Below, piece after piece: positions 34,820 to 42,489 of a stretch of DNA of 64,000 nt; within the stretch, counting starts at the first letter, position 1; every line of letters begins with the position of its first letter. The notes under the pieces were generated by a model, which worked only from the letters and a program-made list of their open reading frames with translations, ran no database searches and had not been told where the DNA came from. This DNA is from Paractinoplanes pyxinae (GTDB lineage Bacteria; Actinomycetota; Actinomycetes; Mycobacteriales; Micromonosporaceae): contig NZ_JAPNTZ010000002.1 of assembly GCF_026626335.1 (NCBI RefSeq), positions 186,001 to 250,000 of the forward strand, given 5' to 3'. The translations under genes and the position numbers were made by a program.

Positions 34820-35220
34820 CTCCGGGTCGTCGGCAGGCCGGCGTCGCGCCAGGCGGCGAAACCGCCGTCGAGGTCGGTGGCCCGCCACAGGCCGAGGTCC
34901 TGCAGGGCAGCGGCGGCCAGGCTGCTGGTGTAGCCCTCCTGGCAGGTGACGATCACTTCCAGGTCGTACGAGCCGGCGAAGGGCAGCCGGGCGTCGCTGC
35001 GCGGGTCGAGCCGCCACTCCAGCACGTTGCGTTCGATGACGACGGCGCCGGGGATCTCGCCGAACTGGGCGCGCTGGGCGGCCGGCCGGATGTCGATCAG
35101 GACGGCCCCACGGCCCAGGGCGGCGGCCGTCTCGGCCGGGCCGACCCGGGTGAGCCGGGCCCGCGCGTTGGCCAGGATCTGGTCGATGCCGAGGGAGCCG
35201 GCGGGGGCCGCGGTCACCAT
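34813..35220 (-). CDS. Rhodanese-like sulfurtransferase
   Basis: The 135-aa protein is a single rhodanese domain: AVLIDIRPAAQRAQFGEIPGAVVIERNVLEWR, active-site Cys93 in VTCQEGYTSSLAA, and DGGFAAWRDAGLP. It moves sulfane sulfur from thiosulfate or persulfides. It starts inside the end of the cysteine dioxygenase gene (ATGGTGA overlap), so the two act together in cysteine sulfur oxidation. The last bases overlap the convergent MFS gene by 7 bp. Confidence 0.9.
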   Translation of the reverse strand: MVTAAPAGSLGIDQILANARARLTRVGPAETAAALGRGAVLIDIRPAAQRAQFGEIPGAVVIERNVLEWRLDPRSDARLPFAGSYDLEVIVTCQEGYTSSLAAAALQDLGLWRATDLDGGFAAWRDAGLPTTRSQ

Positions 35221-35687
35221 TGCGCACCGGCCCGTTCGACCTCGAGCACCTCGAGCCCCGCGGCGGCGAGGCGGTACTTGGTCATCGTCGTGAGGGCCGG
35301 GCCGTAGACGTGCACGCTGATCGCCGGGCGGCCGGAGCGGTTGGTCATGCGGTGGACGTGGTGACTGCCGAACCGGCGGCCGGCCCCCTCGCCCAGTTCG
35401 CGTGAGGTGACGCGGGGCGGGCGGCCGTCGGCCACGACCACTGTGTCCTCGGTGAGCGTGCCGCCGAAGACGTGGAAGGCGCCGGCCGAGCCGCCGTGGT
35501 CGTGCCACTCGGTGCCCTGACCGGGCAGCCAGGTCAGCAGCCAGACCTCGTGGTCGTCGGCGACATGCAGCCGGTGGTACCACCGGTCGACCGGGTTGAA
35601 CCGCGGGGCGACCGGCCACTGCTCGGGAGCGGCGGCGAAGCGGGCGGCGGCGGCGAGATGGTCGGGACGGGCGTCGACGACTGTCAC
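35214..35687 (-). CDS. Cysteine dioxygenase type I
   Basis: The 157-aa cupin has the iron ligands His62 and His64 in TEWHDHGGSAGAFHV and the third His in GSHHVHRMTN, as in type I cysteine dioxygenases that oxidise cysteine to cysteine sulfinate. The GTG at 35687 has GAGGAG upstream; an ATG eight codons earlier (35711) is less likely. It is co-translated with the rhodanese and preceded by a Cys-rich leader peptide, which suggests cysteine-controlled expression. Confidence 0.88.
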   Translation of the reverse strand: MTVVDARPDHLAAAARFAAAPEQWPVAPRFNPVDRWYHRLHVADDHEVWLLTWLPGQGTEWHDHGGSAGAFHVFGGTLTEDTVVVADGRPPRVTSRELGEGAGRRFGSHHVHRMTNRSGRPAISVHVYGPALTTMTKYRLAAAGLEVLEVERAGAQW

Positions 35688-35713
35688 GGGAGCTCCTCGC
35701 TTTTTATACATTG

Positions 35714-35730
35714 CCTATCAGTCCAGTAGG
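35714..35730 (-). promoter_or_regulatory. Imperfect palindrome upstream of cysteine dioxygenase
   Basis: CCTACTGGACTGATAGG (read on the minus strand) has outer CCTA/TAGG arms. It sits 27 bp upstream of the cysteine dioxygenase start, between it and the leader peptide. A regulator site is possible, with weak support. Confidence 0.3.
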
Positions 35731-35823
35731 TTTAGGGCCACACTACCGCGTGGGCGGCCGGGGTGGCGGGAAGTCAGCCGATCAGGATCACGCGGCGCTC
35801 GCCGGCCGCGCGGGAGGTGCTGG

Positions 35824-35913
35824 TCAGCTGGGACAGCAAGCGCTGGCGCACCGCGCCAGATCGATCGCCAGGTCGGCGATGAGAGGGATGCCCTTCCGCT
35901 GCATGGTCAACAT
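35824..35913 (-). CDS. Cys-rich leader peptide (upstream ORF) of cysteine dioxygenase operon
   Basis: A 29-codon ORF encodes a peptide ending IDLARCASACCPS. The 'IDLxRxxSAxC' core is the pattern of actinobacterial sulfur-metabolism leader peptides annotated as 'putative leader peptide'; cysteine-responsive attenuation by such uORFs is known in mycobacteria. Three Cys codons fall within six codons near the stop. It lies 136 bp upstream of the cysteine dioxygenase start on the same strand. ATG 35913 and ATG 35904 are both possible starts. Confidence 0.72.
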   Translation of the reverse strand: MLTMQRKGIPLIADLAIDLARCASACCPS

Positions 35914-36403
35914 GCTGCCCGGCCGGGAGTTTGTCGTCAAACGCCGTCCAAGATCTGAGAGCCGGCAATAGGAAGGGAACAAGATCGCTATTGCTGATCC
36001 GGATAAATCCGGACAGGGGCGAGACATTCCATTGCGTACGGCGGCCGGTTATCCAAATCGGCCGATCGAACCGGTTCGGCATGGCTCATCCCCGTACGCA
36101 CAAGGCTTTCTGTCCGCTTGAGAGGTCGGGCCCGGCTGCCGTACTTGAAAGAAGCTCACAGCAGTTAGCCTCTTTCCTGACAAAGATGGAATGCGGCACT
36201 CCGGAGTCGCGCCGACACGCTCCGTCAGCGAAATGCGCCGATGGGTCGCCGGATCGGTTGATGGCCTCAGCCGTTAAGGCGGAAATCAAGCTGAGCAGGG
36301 GCTCGGCAATCGAGAAAGCTATATGGTGACGTCGCCGCCGAGAACCGGTGCCGGAGGCAGCCTCGCCCCCTCCTCCGACCCCCCGATCAACGAGGACGGA
36401 CAC
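35914..36403. other. Gene-poor, lower-GC intergenic region
   Basis: About 490 bp with lower GC than its neighbours and no frame with coding character. It holds a perfect palindrome CCGGAT-AA-ATCCGG (35999-36012) and an inverted repeat GCAATAG/CTATTGC (35965-35971 with 35988-35994), both upstream of the leader peptide on the minus strand, where its promoter must lie. Confidence 0.5.
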
Positions 36404-37564
36404 GTGTTGAAGTCACGCCGCGGTCTACTAGCTGCAGGCCTAGCGGTTGCCGTGGTCGGCGCCATCGGCGTCGTCTCTACCGTGAATGCGGGCGCCGACC
36501 AGATCGCGAGCCCGCCCGAGGCGAGTTCGGCCCCGGCGGTCGCCGACGACGCCCCCGATCCCGACGCCGATGCCGTGGTGGCCGGCGCCGCCGATGCAGC
36601 GACACCGCCGCCGGTCCTGCCCTGGGGCGCTCGGCCGACCCGGATCAAGAAGGGTCGCAGCGGCGCCACCAGCAAGACGCTGAAGGCCGAGGGCCTCTCC
36701 GCCGCGCCGCCCGACACCACCGGGTCGCTGGTGCCGCGGCCCAAGTACGGGCCGAAAGGCCGCAGCGGCGGGCGGGCCGGGGTCATCAAGGCCGAGCAGA
36801 CCGATGCCGTGCCGCCGAAGCCGCTGGGTGTGAAGGCGGCCGACAGCAAGGTGAGCTATCTCTACACCGTCGGCTCGCACAACGCCGACACCGCAGGCGT
36901 CTTCGCGAACGTCACTATCGGCAAGCCCGAACTCGACAAGGCCGACTTCCACTCGCTGGCTGAGGTCGCCCTCCAGTCGCCTGACGGGAAGCAGATCGTC
37001 GAGATCGGCTGGACCGTCGACCGCCTGGTCAACGGCGACGACGACCCGCACCTGTTCGTCTTCCACTGGGTCAACGGCGAGCCCACCTGCTACAACAAGT
37101 GCGGCTTCGAGCAGGTGAGCCCGAACGTCAAGCCGGGTGCCACGCTCGCCTACGGCGTCACGAAGAAGTTCGGCATCCAGTACTTCAAGGACGCGTGGTG
37201 GGTCGCCTACGACAGTGAGTGGGTCGGCTACTTCCCCGAGAAGATCTGGAACAACGCGGGCATCAAGTTCGACCGCTCCGGCTTCCTGCAGGTCTTCGGT
37301 GAGGTGGCCTCCAGCCGTCCGCTGCCGTGCGGCACCGCGATGGGTAACGGCACGGGCCCCGACAAGGACACTGCGGCTCGATTCTCCAGCGTCGGCTACG
37401 TCGACGGCCCGCCGGTCGACCTCTTCATGCGCAGCGAGACGCCGTTCTATCAGTTGAAACCGGCCAAGGACGTATCGGTCGAACCGCCGGTCGACTCCAA
37501 GCGGTCGTTCCGCTTCGGCGGGCCGGCCTATCCGGAGGCGTTCTGCAAGCCGCCTGCCTCCTGA
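36404..37564 (+). CDS. Secreted neprosin-family protein
   Basis: The 386-aa product has a signal peptide (SRRGLLAAGLAVAVVGAIGVVSTVNAGA), a low-complexity Ala/Pro/Asp linker to about residue 130 and a C-terminal domain with QIVEIGWTVDRL, PHLFVFHWVNGEPTCYNKCGFEQV, QYFKDAWWVAYDSEWVGYFPEKIW and FGEVASSRPLPCGTAMGNG. These match the neprosin (DUF239) fold, a glutamic prolyl endopeptidase first known from pitcher plants. I cannot confirm both catalytic Glu residues. The GTG at 36404 is placed at the signal peptide; ATG 36323 is in frame upstream. Confidence 0.72.
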   Translation: MLKSRRGLLAAGLAVAVVGAIGVVSTVNAGADQIASPPEASSAPAVADDAPDPDADAVVAGAADAATPPPVLPWGARPTRIKKGRSGATSKTLKAEGLSAAPPDTTGSLVPRPKYGPKGRSGGRAGVIKAEQTDAVPPKPLGVKAADSKVSYLYTVGSHNADTAGVFANVTIGKPELDKADFHSLAEVALQSPDGKQIVEIGWTVDRLVNGDDDPHLFVFHWVNGEPTCYNKCGFEQVSPNVKPGATLAYGVTKKFGIQYFKDAWWVAYDSEWVGYFPEKIWNNAGIKFDRSGFLQVFGEVASSRPLPCGTAMGNGTGPDKDTAARFSSVGYVDGPPVDLFMRSETPFYQLKPAKDVSVEPPVDSKRSFRFGGPAYPEAFCKPPAS

Positions 37565-37573
37565 CATGTGACG

Positions 37574-37608
37574 CGATGCCCGGTCCCGGCGAGGGGGACC
37601 GGGCATCG
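37574..37608 (+). terminator. Intrinsic terminator after neprosin-like gene
   Basis: CGATGCCCGGTCC (37574-37586) and GGACCGGGCATCG (37596-37608) make a perfect 13-bp stem with a 9-nt loop, followed by TTCTTATT. Confidence 0.9.
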
Positions 37609-37708
37609 TTCTTATTGTGAGGCACGTCGTCGCAAGCCCGGTCGAACCGAGTTCACCACCGCGGTGTACAACGTGGTGGCGGAGCGTTGGTCGAGAAAGC
37701 GGGCGCGG

Positions 37709-38230
37709 ATGAGGCGACGGGTGAGCCCCGACGAGGAGCTGATGACCGCGCTCTACACCGAGCACTACGCGGTCCTTCTCAGCTTCGTCCTGCGTTACGT
37801 GCACGACCGGCACCGCGCCGAAGACCTCGTGCAAGAAACTCTGCTGCGGGCCTGGAAGCACATCGACCATCTCGATCCGGACCCCGGCCGCACCCGTTCC
37901 TACCTACTGACCATTGCCCGCAACGTGGTGACCAACGCCTGGCGGGCCGAGCAGCGCCGCCCCCACCTGGTGGCCGACGAGGCCGCGGTCAACGCGATGC
38001 CGTCGGCCGACAACGTCGACCGGATGGTCGAGGGCTGGCTGGTGGCCGAGGCTCTTGAGCGGCTCTCGGCCGACCACCAGGCGGTGGTCCGGGCCATGTA
38101 CTACGAGGGGCAGAGCGTGGCCGACGCGGCCCGCCAGCTCTCGGTGCCCGAGGGCACGGTCAAGTCCCGGGCCTATTACGCGGTGCGGGCCTTGCGCACA
38201 GTGTTCGAAGAGATGGGGGTGCTGCGGTGA
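37709..38230 (+). CDS. ECF (sigma-70 family) RNA polymerase sigma factor
   Basis: The 173-aa protein has sigma region 2 (YTEHYAVLLSFVLRYVHDRHRAEDLVQETLLRAWKHID, residues 17-55, with SYLLTIARNVVTNAWRAEQRR) and region 4 (ALERLSADHQAVVRAMYYEGQSVADAARQLSVPEGTVKSRAYYAVRALR). It is coupled by a GTGA overlap to a zinc-binding anti-sigma gene, the usual SigL/SigK-type arrangement. Start is uncertain: ATG 37709, with an in-frame GTG and a second ATG further on. Confidence 0.9.
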   Translation: MRRRVSPDEELMTALYTEHYAVLLSFVLRYVHDRHRAEDLVQETLLRAWKHIDHLDPDPGRTRSYLLTIARNVVTNAWRAEQRRPHLVADEAAVNAMPSADNVDRMVEGWLVAEALERLSADHQAVVRAMYYEGQSVADAARQLSVPEGTVKSRAYYAVRALRTVFEEMGVLR

Positions 38231-38937
38231 GCACCGACCACGATGAGCTGCACCGCCTGCTCGGCGGCTACCTGCTCGGCGGCCTCGACGAGGCGGACAC
38301 CGAGCGGCTCGACGAACACCTGCGCGACTGCGACCGCTGCCGCGACGAACTCGACCGGCTGGCCGCCGTGCCCGAGCTGCTGCGCCGGCTGCCCGAGGCC
38401 GAGCAGGTCGACGACGATGTCGCGGCCGCGCCGGTGAGCATGTCGGCCCGGCCGAGCCAAGAGAACATCGACGGCCTGCTGCGCCGCATGCGGGCCGAAC
38501 GCACCCGGCAGAGCCGCATGGCCGGGGTTCGCTGGCTGGCCGCCGCGGCCGTGGTGCTGGTGGCGGTGGCCGTCGGCATCGGGGTGGTGCGGGGCAGCCG
38601 CGAGTCCCGGCAGCCGCAGGTGCTGCCGAGCCCGCAGCTGGTGACCGCCCAGTTCCAGCCGGCCCAGGGCAGTGGCATGGCCGGTCAGGCGGTGCTGACG
38701 CCGAAGACGTGGGGCGTGTCGGTGTCGCTCGACGTCAGCAAGCTCAGCGGCGACGGCCCGTTCCACTGCCAGGTCCGGGGCTCGTCGGGTCAGGTCGAGC
38801 AGGCGATGGTGTGGGGGCCGACGCCGAGCGGCAACGCCAAGGTGATCGGGGCCAGCTCGATCCAGCTGCGCGAGGTCAGCCGGATCGAGGTGCAGGACCA
38901 CGACGGTCACGTGCTCGGCTCGGCCGACGTGGATTAG
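38227..38937 (+). CDS. Membrane anti-sigma factor with zinc-binding domain
   Basis: The 236-aa protein has the ZAS motif H31-x3-C35-x2-C38 (HLRDCDRC) near the N-terminus, which binds the partner sigma factor, a single transmembrane helix (about residues 100-120, WLAAAAVVLVAVAVGIGVV), and an extracytoplasmic RskA-like domain (TPKTWGVSVSLDVSKLSGDGPFHCQVRGSSG). It should hold the sigma factor inactive until regulated proteolysis. GTG start overlaps the sigma stop. Confidence 0.92.
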   Translation: MSTDHDELHRLLGGYLLGGLDEADTERLDEHLRDCDRCRDELDRLAAVPELLRRLPEAEQVDDDVAAAPVSMSARPSQENIDGLLRRMRAERTRQSRMAGVRWLAAAAVVLVAVAVGIGVVRGSRESRQPQVLPSPQLVTAQFQPAQGSGMAGQAVLTPKTWGVSVSLDVSKLSGDGPFHCQVRGSSGQVEQAMVWGPTPSGNAKVIGASSIQLREVSRIEVQDHDGHVLGSADVD

Positions 38938-39947
38938 GTCACTCGTCTCAGCCGTACGAGATAGGTCTGCGCCACCACGACCAGGGCCAGGAAGGCGCCG
39001 CTGATCACCTGCTGCCAGTTGCTGTTGACGTTGCCGACCTGGTTGATCAGGTTCTGGATCACGCCCAGCAGCAGCACACCCGCGATGGTTCCGGCGATCG
39101 TGCCGGCCCCACCGGTCAGCAGCGTCCCGCCGATCACCACGGCGGCGATCGCGTCCAGCTCCATGCCGGTGCCCAGCACGGTCACGCCCGAGCCCAGCTT
39201 GGCCGCGTTGATCGAGCCGGCCAGGCCGGCCAGCAGACCCGACAAGACATAGACCCAGACCTTCGTACGGCGTACCGGCACCCCCATGAGGCTGGCCGCG
39301 TCCTCGCTACCACCGACCGCGTACACCGAGTGACCGAACCGGCTGCGGGCCAGCACCACCATGCCGATCACGACCAGCGCCGCTACCAGCCACACCTGAT
39401 AGCCGATGTCGAGGAACGAGCCGTTGCCCAGCTTGCGGAAGGCGTCGTTCTGCACCAGATAGGTGTTCGAGCCTTCGGAGCTGATCGCCCGCATGAGCCC
39501 ACGGGCGCCCAGCAGCGCGGCCAGCGTCACGATGAAGGGCGCCATTCGCGTGTACGCGATGAGGAGCCCATTGGCCAGGCCGATAGCCCCGCAGACGGCC
39601 AGGGGCAGCGCGAATGCGGCCAGAATGCCGTACTGCGACGCCCACGCGGCGAGCACGCCCCCGAGCACGTAGAGCGAGCCGACCGACAGATCGATCCCGC
39701 CCGTGATGATCACGAAGGTCATGCCCAGCGCGATCAGCATCGGCGGCGCGGCCGCGACCAGGATGGTGGCCGCGTTGTCGAGGCTGCGGAAGTTGGGGAA
39801 GGCCGCGACGGCGATCAGCAGCACCACGATCAGGACGGCCAGCGCGCCCTGCCGCTGGACGACGCCGACGATCCGGTCGTTCCGGTCGGCCTTGCGGATG
39901 TCCTCGGCGACGATCGCCGGAGGGTCCGAGACGACTCCCATGGTCAC
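38934..39947 (-). CDS. yjfF: Sugar ABC transporter permease, YjfF-like
   Basis: The 337-aa membrane protein is a BPD_transp_2 (ribose/galactose-type) permease with about 9-10 helices and the motifs GGIDLSVGSLYVLGG and GGTLLTGGAGTIAGT. It is the second permease of the furanose importer. The GTG at 39947 overlaps the stop of the first permease gene (GTGA) and has GAGGAAG upstream; ATG 39941 is two codons downstream. Its 3' end overlaps the convergent anti-sigma gene by 4 bp. Confidence 0.87.
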   Translation of the reverse strand: MTMGVVSDPPAIVAEDIRKADRNDRIVGVVQRQGALAVLIVVLLIAVAAFPNFRSLDNAATILVAAAPPMLIALGMTFVIITGGIDLSVGSLYVLGGVLAAWASQYGILAAFALPLAVCGAIGLANGLLIAYTRMAPFIVTLAALLGARGLMRAISSEGSNTYLVQNDAFRKLGNGSFLDIGYQVWLVAALVVIGMVVLARSRFGHSVYAVGGSEDAASLMGVPVRRTKVWVYVLSGLLAGLAGSINAAKLGSGVTVLGTGMELDAIAAVVIGGTLLTGGAGTIAGTIAGVLLLGVIQNLINQVGNVNSNWQQVISGAFLALVVVAQTYLVRLRRVT

Positions 39948-40912
39948 CGGGTCTTCCTCTCTCGGGCCACGTAGACCGCGATCAGGATGATCACGGCCTG
40001 CACCATCTCGGTGGTGGAGGGCTGCAGGTTGTGCTTGATCATCGTGGCGATCACCAGCTGCATGAGCAGGGCGCCGGCCACCGTGCCCAGCACCCGCACC
40101 TTGCCGCCGGTGAGCGGGGTGCCGCCGACGACCACGGCGGTGATCGCGGACAGCTCGATGAGCAGGCCCACGGCGGACGCGTCGCTGGACTGGATGCGGG
40201 CCACCGACAGCAGGCCGGCGATCGAGGCGAGCACCGCGCACACCACGTAGACGGTGATCAGCACCCGCTTGACCGGCAGGCCGGCCAGTTCGGTGGCCGG
40301 CCGGTTGCCGCCGATGGCCAGCAGCCGCCGGCCGAAGACGGTGCGGCGCACCACGAACGCGATCACCAGCACGAGCGCCGCGGCGATCCACACCAGCACC
40401 GGAATGCCGAGCAGGTCGCCCGAGCCCAGGTAGAGCAGGTTGGGGTCGCGGATGTCCTTGAGCTTGCCCTCGCTGATCACCACGGCCAGACCACGTCCGC
40501 CGACGAAGAGCGCGAGGGTGGCGACGATCGGTTGCAACCCGACCTTGGCCACCAGCACCCCGTTGATCAGTCCGACCGCCACGCCGGCGAGCAACGACAC
40601 GAGAACGGCCGCCACCACGCCGTACCCCAGATAAAGGGGTATGAGGGCGGCGGCGAGGGCCATGACCGAGCCGACGGAGAGGTCGATGCCCTCGGTGCCG
40701 ATGACCAGGGCCATGCCGAGCGCCACGATCACGATCGGCGCCACCTGGATCAGCTGGATGCGCAGGTTGCTCCAGGTCAGGAAGTACGGGGTGAAGAAGA
40801 TGTTGTACAGAACCAGCAGGACGATGGCGATGTAGACGCCGTACTTGGGCAGCCAGGCCCGCAGGCGGGCGCCGTCGATGGTGGGCCGGGCGGCCACCGT
40901 TTCAGTGCTCAC
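39944..40912 (-). CDS. ytfT: Sugar ABC transporter permease, YtfT-like
   Basis: The 322-aa permease has the same family motifs (GTEGIDLSVGSVMALAAALIPL; GGTPLTGGKVRVLGTVAGALLM). It forms a heterodimeric channel with the YjfF-like protein, as in the E. coli galactofuranose importer. It overlaps the ATPase gene by 11 bp. The two permeases differ enough to be distinct subunits and not a recent duplication. Confidence 0.87.
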   Translation of the reverse strand: MSTETVAARPTIDGARLRAWLPKYGVYIAIVLLVLYNIFFTPYFLTWSNLRIQLIQVAPIVIVALGMALVIGTEGIDLSVGSVMALAAALIPLYLGYGVVAAVLVSLLAGVAVGLINGVLVAKVGLQPIVATLALFVGGRGLAVVISEGKLKDIRDPNLLYLGSGDLLGIPVLVWIAAALVLVIAFVVRRTVFGRRLLAIGGNRPATELAGLPVKRVLITVYVVCAVLASIAGLLSVARIQSSDASAVGLLIELSAITAVVVGGTPLTGGKVRVLGTVAGALLMQLVIATMIKHNLQPSTTEMVQAVIILIAVYVARERKTR

Positions 40913-42422
40913 GGGTGTCCTTAGCGATCGTGGACATCAGGTCCTCGGTGGTCACCTCGTCGCCGGTCAGGGTGCCGACGACGACCCCGTCGCGCAGCAC
41001 CACCACCCGGTCCGAGCCTTCGACCAGTTCTTCGGCGTCCGACGAGACGAGCACGACGCCGAGCCCCTCGGCCGCCAGTTCGTCGATCAGCGACTGCACC
41101 TCGGCCTTGGCCCCGACGTCGATGCCCCGGGTGGGCTCGTCGAGCAGCAGCACCTTGGGGTCGGTGGCGAGCAGCCGGGCCAGCAGAACCTTCTGCTGGT
41201 TGCCGCCGGAGAGGTCGCCCACCGCCTGGTCCGGGCTGGACGCCTTGATCCGCAGGCGGGTCATGAAGCGCTCGACGATCGCGTCGATCTTCGCGTCGGA
41301 CACCAGGCCGCCGCGGGAGACGCGGGGGAGCACGGCGAGGGCGATGTTCTCGCGCACCGACAGGCCGGGGACGATGCCCTCGGCCTTGCGGTCCTCGGGC
41401 TGCACGGCGATGCCGGCTCGCACCGCGCGTACGGGCGTGGGCTTCCTCAGGTCTTTGCCGTCCACCTCGATGTCGCCGCTGTCCAGGTGGTACGCGCCGC
41501 CCACGGCCTTGATCGTCTCGCTGCGCCCGGCCCCGAGCAGGCCGCCCAACCCGACCACCTCGCCCGGGCGCACGTCGAAGCTGACGTCGTGCAGCTTGTG
41601 CCGGCTGTTCAGCTCGCGCACCCGCAGCACGGGCGGGGCCTGGTCGTCGCCGGTGGCCGCGCCGGAGAAGGCGGTCGCGCCCTCCCGTCGTACCTCGGCC
41701 ATGTCGCGACCCAGCATGAGCGAGACCAGCTTGATGCGTTCGAGGTCGGCCAGCCGGCCGGTGTGCACGAGCTTGCCGTCGCGCAGGATGGTGACCGCGT
41801 CGCAGATCTCGTAGAGCTCGTCGAGCCGGTGGCTGACGTACACGATGCCGATGCCGCGGGCGTGCAGGTCGCGGATGACGCCGAAGAGGGTCTGCACCTC
41901 GCGCGGCTCGAGCGACGAGGTGGGCTCGTCCATGATGACGACCTTGGCGTCGATCATGACGGCGCGGGCCAGGGCGACCATCTGCTGCGCGCCCAGGGCC
42001 AGAGTGCCGAGCGGGCGGCGGACGTCGGCCGAGACGCCGTAGTCGGACAGGATCGTACGGGCCTCGCGGTCCATCCGCTTGCGGTCGATCAGGCCGAAGC
42101 GGTTGCGGGGTTCCCGGCCGAGGAAGAGGTTCTGCGCCACGCTCATCAGCGGGACAAGGTTGACCTCTTGATAGATGGTCGAGATGCCGGCCCGCTGGGC
42201 GTCCATCGGCGTGCCGAACTGCGAGGGTTTGTCCTGGTAGCGCAGCTCGCCCCCGTCTGGCTGGTAGACGCCGGTCAGCACCTTGATCAAAGTGGACTTG
42301 CCAGCGCCGTTCTCGCCGACCAGCGCGTGCACTTCGCCCGGTTTCAGCGTGAAGGAGACTCCGTCGAGGGCGCGTACGCCCGGAAAGGTCTTCGAGACGT
42401 CGACGACTTCCAGCAACGCCAT
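40902..42422 (-). CDS. ytfR: Sugar ABC transporter ATPase with two ATPase domains, YtfR-like
   Basis: The 506-aa protein has two ABC domains, as in MglA/RbsA/YtfR. Domain 1: GENGAGKST, TIYQEVNLVPLMSV, LALGAQQMVALARAV and VVIMDEPTSSLEPRE. Domain 2: LGAGRSE (degenerate Walker A), QPEDRKAEGIVPGLSV, LSGGNQQKVLLARLLA and LLLDEPTRGIDVGAK. ATG 42422 has AAGGAG upstream. It energises the furanose importer. A stable hairpin lies between it and the GH2 gene. Confidence 0.92.
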   Translation of the reverse strand: MALLEVVDVSKTFPGVRALDGVSFTLKPGEVHALVGENGAGKSTLIKVLTGVYQPDGGELRYQDKPSQFGTPMDAQRAGISTIYQEVNLVPLMSVAQNLFLGREPRNRFGLIDRKRMDREARTILSDYGVSADVRRPLGTLALGAQQMVALARAVMIDAKVVIMDEPTSSLEPREVQTLFGVIRDLHARGIGIVYVSHRLDELYEICDAVTILRDGKLVHTGRLADLERIKLVSLMLGRDMAEVRREGATAFSGAATGDDQAPPVLRVRELNSRHKLHDVSFDVRPGEVVGLGGLLGAGRSETIKAVGGAYHLDSGDIEVDGKDLRKPTPVRAVRAGIAVQPEDRKAEGIVPGLSVRENIALAVLPRVSRGGLVSDAKIDAIVERFMTRLRIKASSPDQAVGDLSGGNQQKVLLARLLATDPKVLLLDEPTRGIDVGAKAEVQSLIDELAAEGLGVVLVSSDAEELVEGSDRVVVLRDGVVVGTLTGDEVTTEDLMSTIAKDTREH

Positions 42423-42443
42423 ATGGTTCTCCTTCGTACGGGT

Positions 42444-42479
42444 GCCGGGCCGGATGGTCAGGGAACCACCCGGCCCGGC
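42444..42479. terminator. Hairpin between GH2 and ATPase genes
   Basis: GCCGGGCCGG (42444-42453) and CCGGCCCGGC (42470-42479) form a perfect 10-bp stem; inner TGGT/ACCA can extend it. No U-tract follows on the minus strand, so it may only attenuate read-through or stabilise mRNA. Confidence 0.6.
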
Positions 42480-42489
42480 GTTTCTCGCG

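Noticed and set aside
35931..36329. 132-codon plus-strand frame in the lower-GC region
   Set aside because: No codon bias, no ribosome site and no recognisable domain; probably chance.
36086..36403. 105-codon minus-strand frame
   Set aside because: Overlaps the promoter and start of the neprosin-like gene; no coding character.
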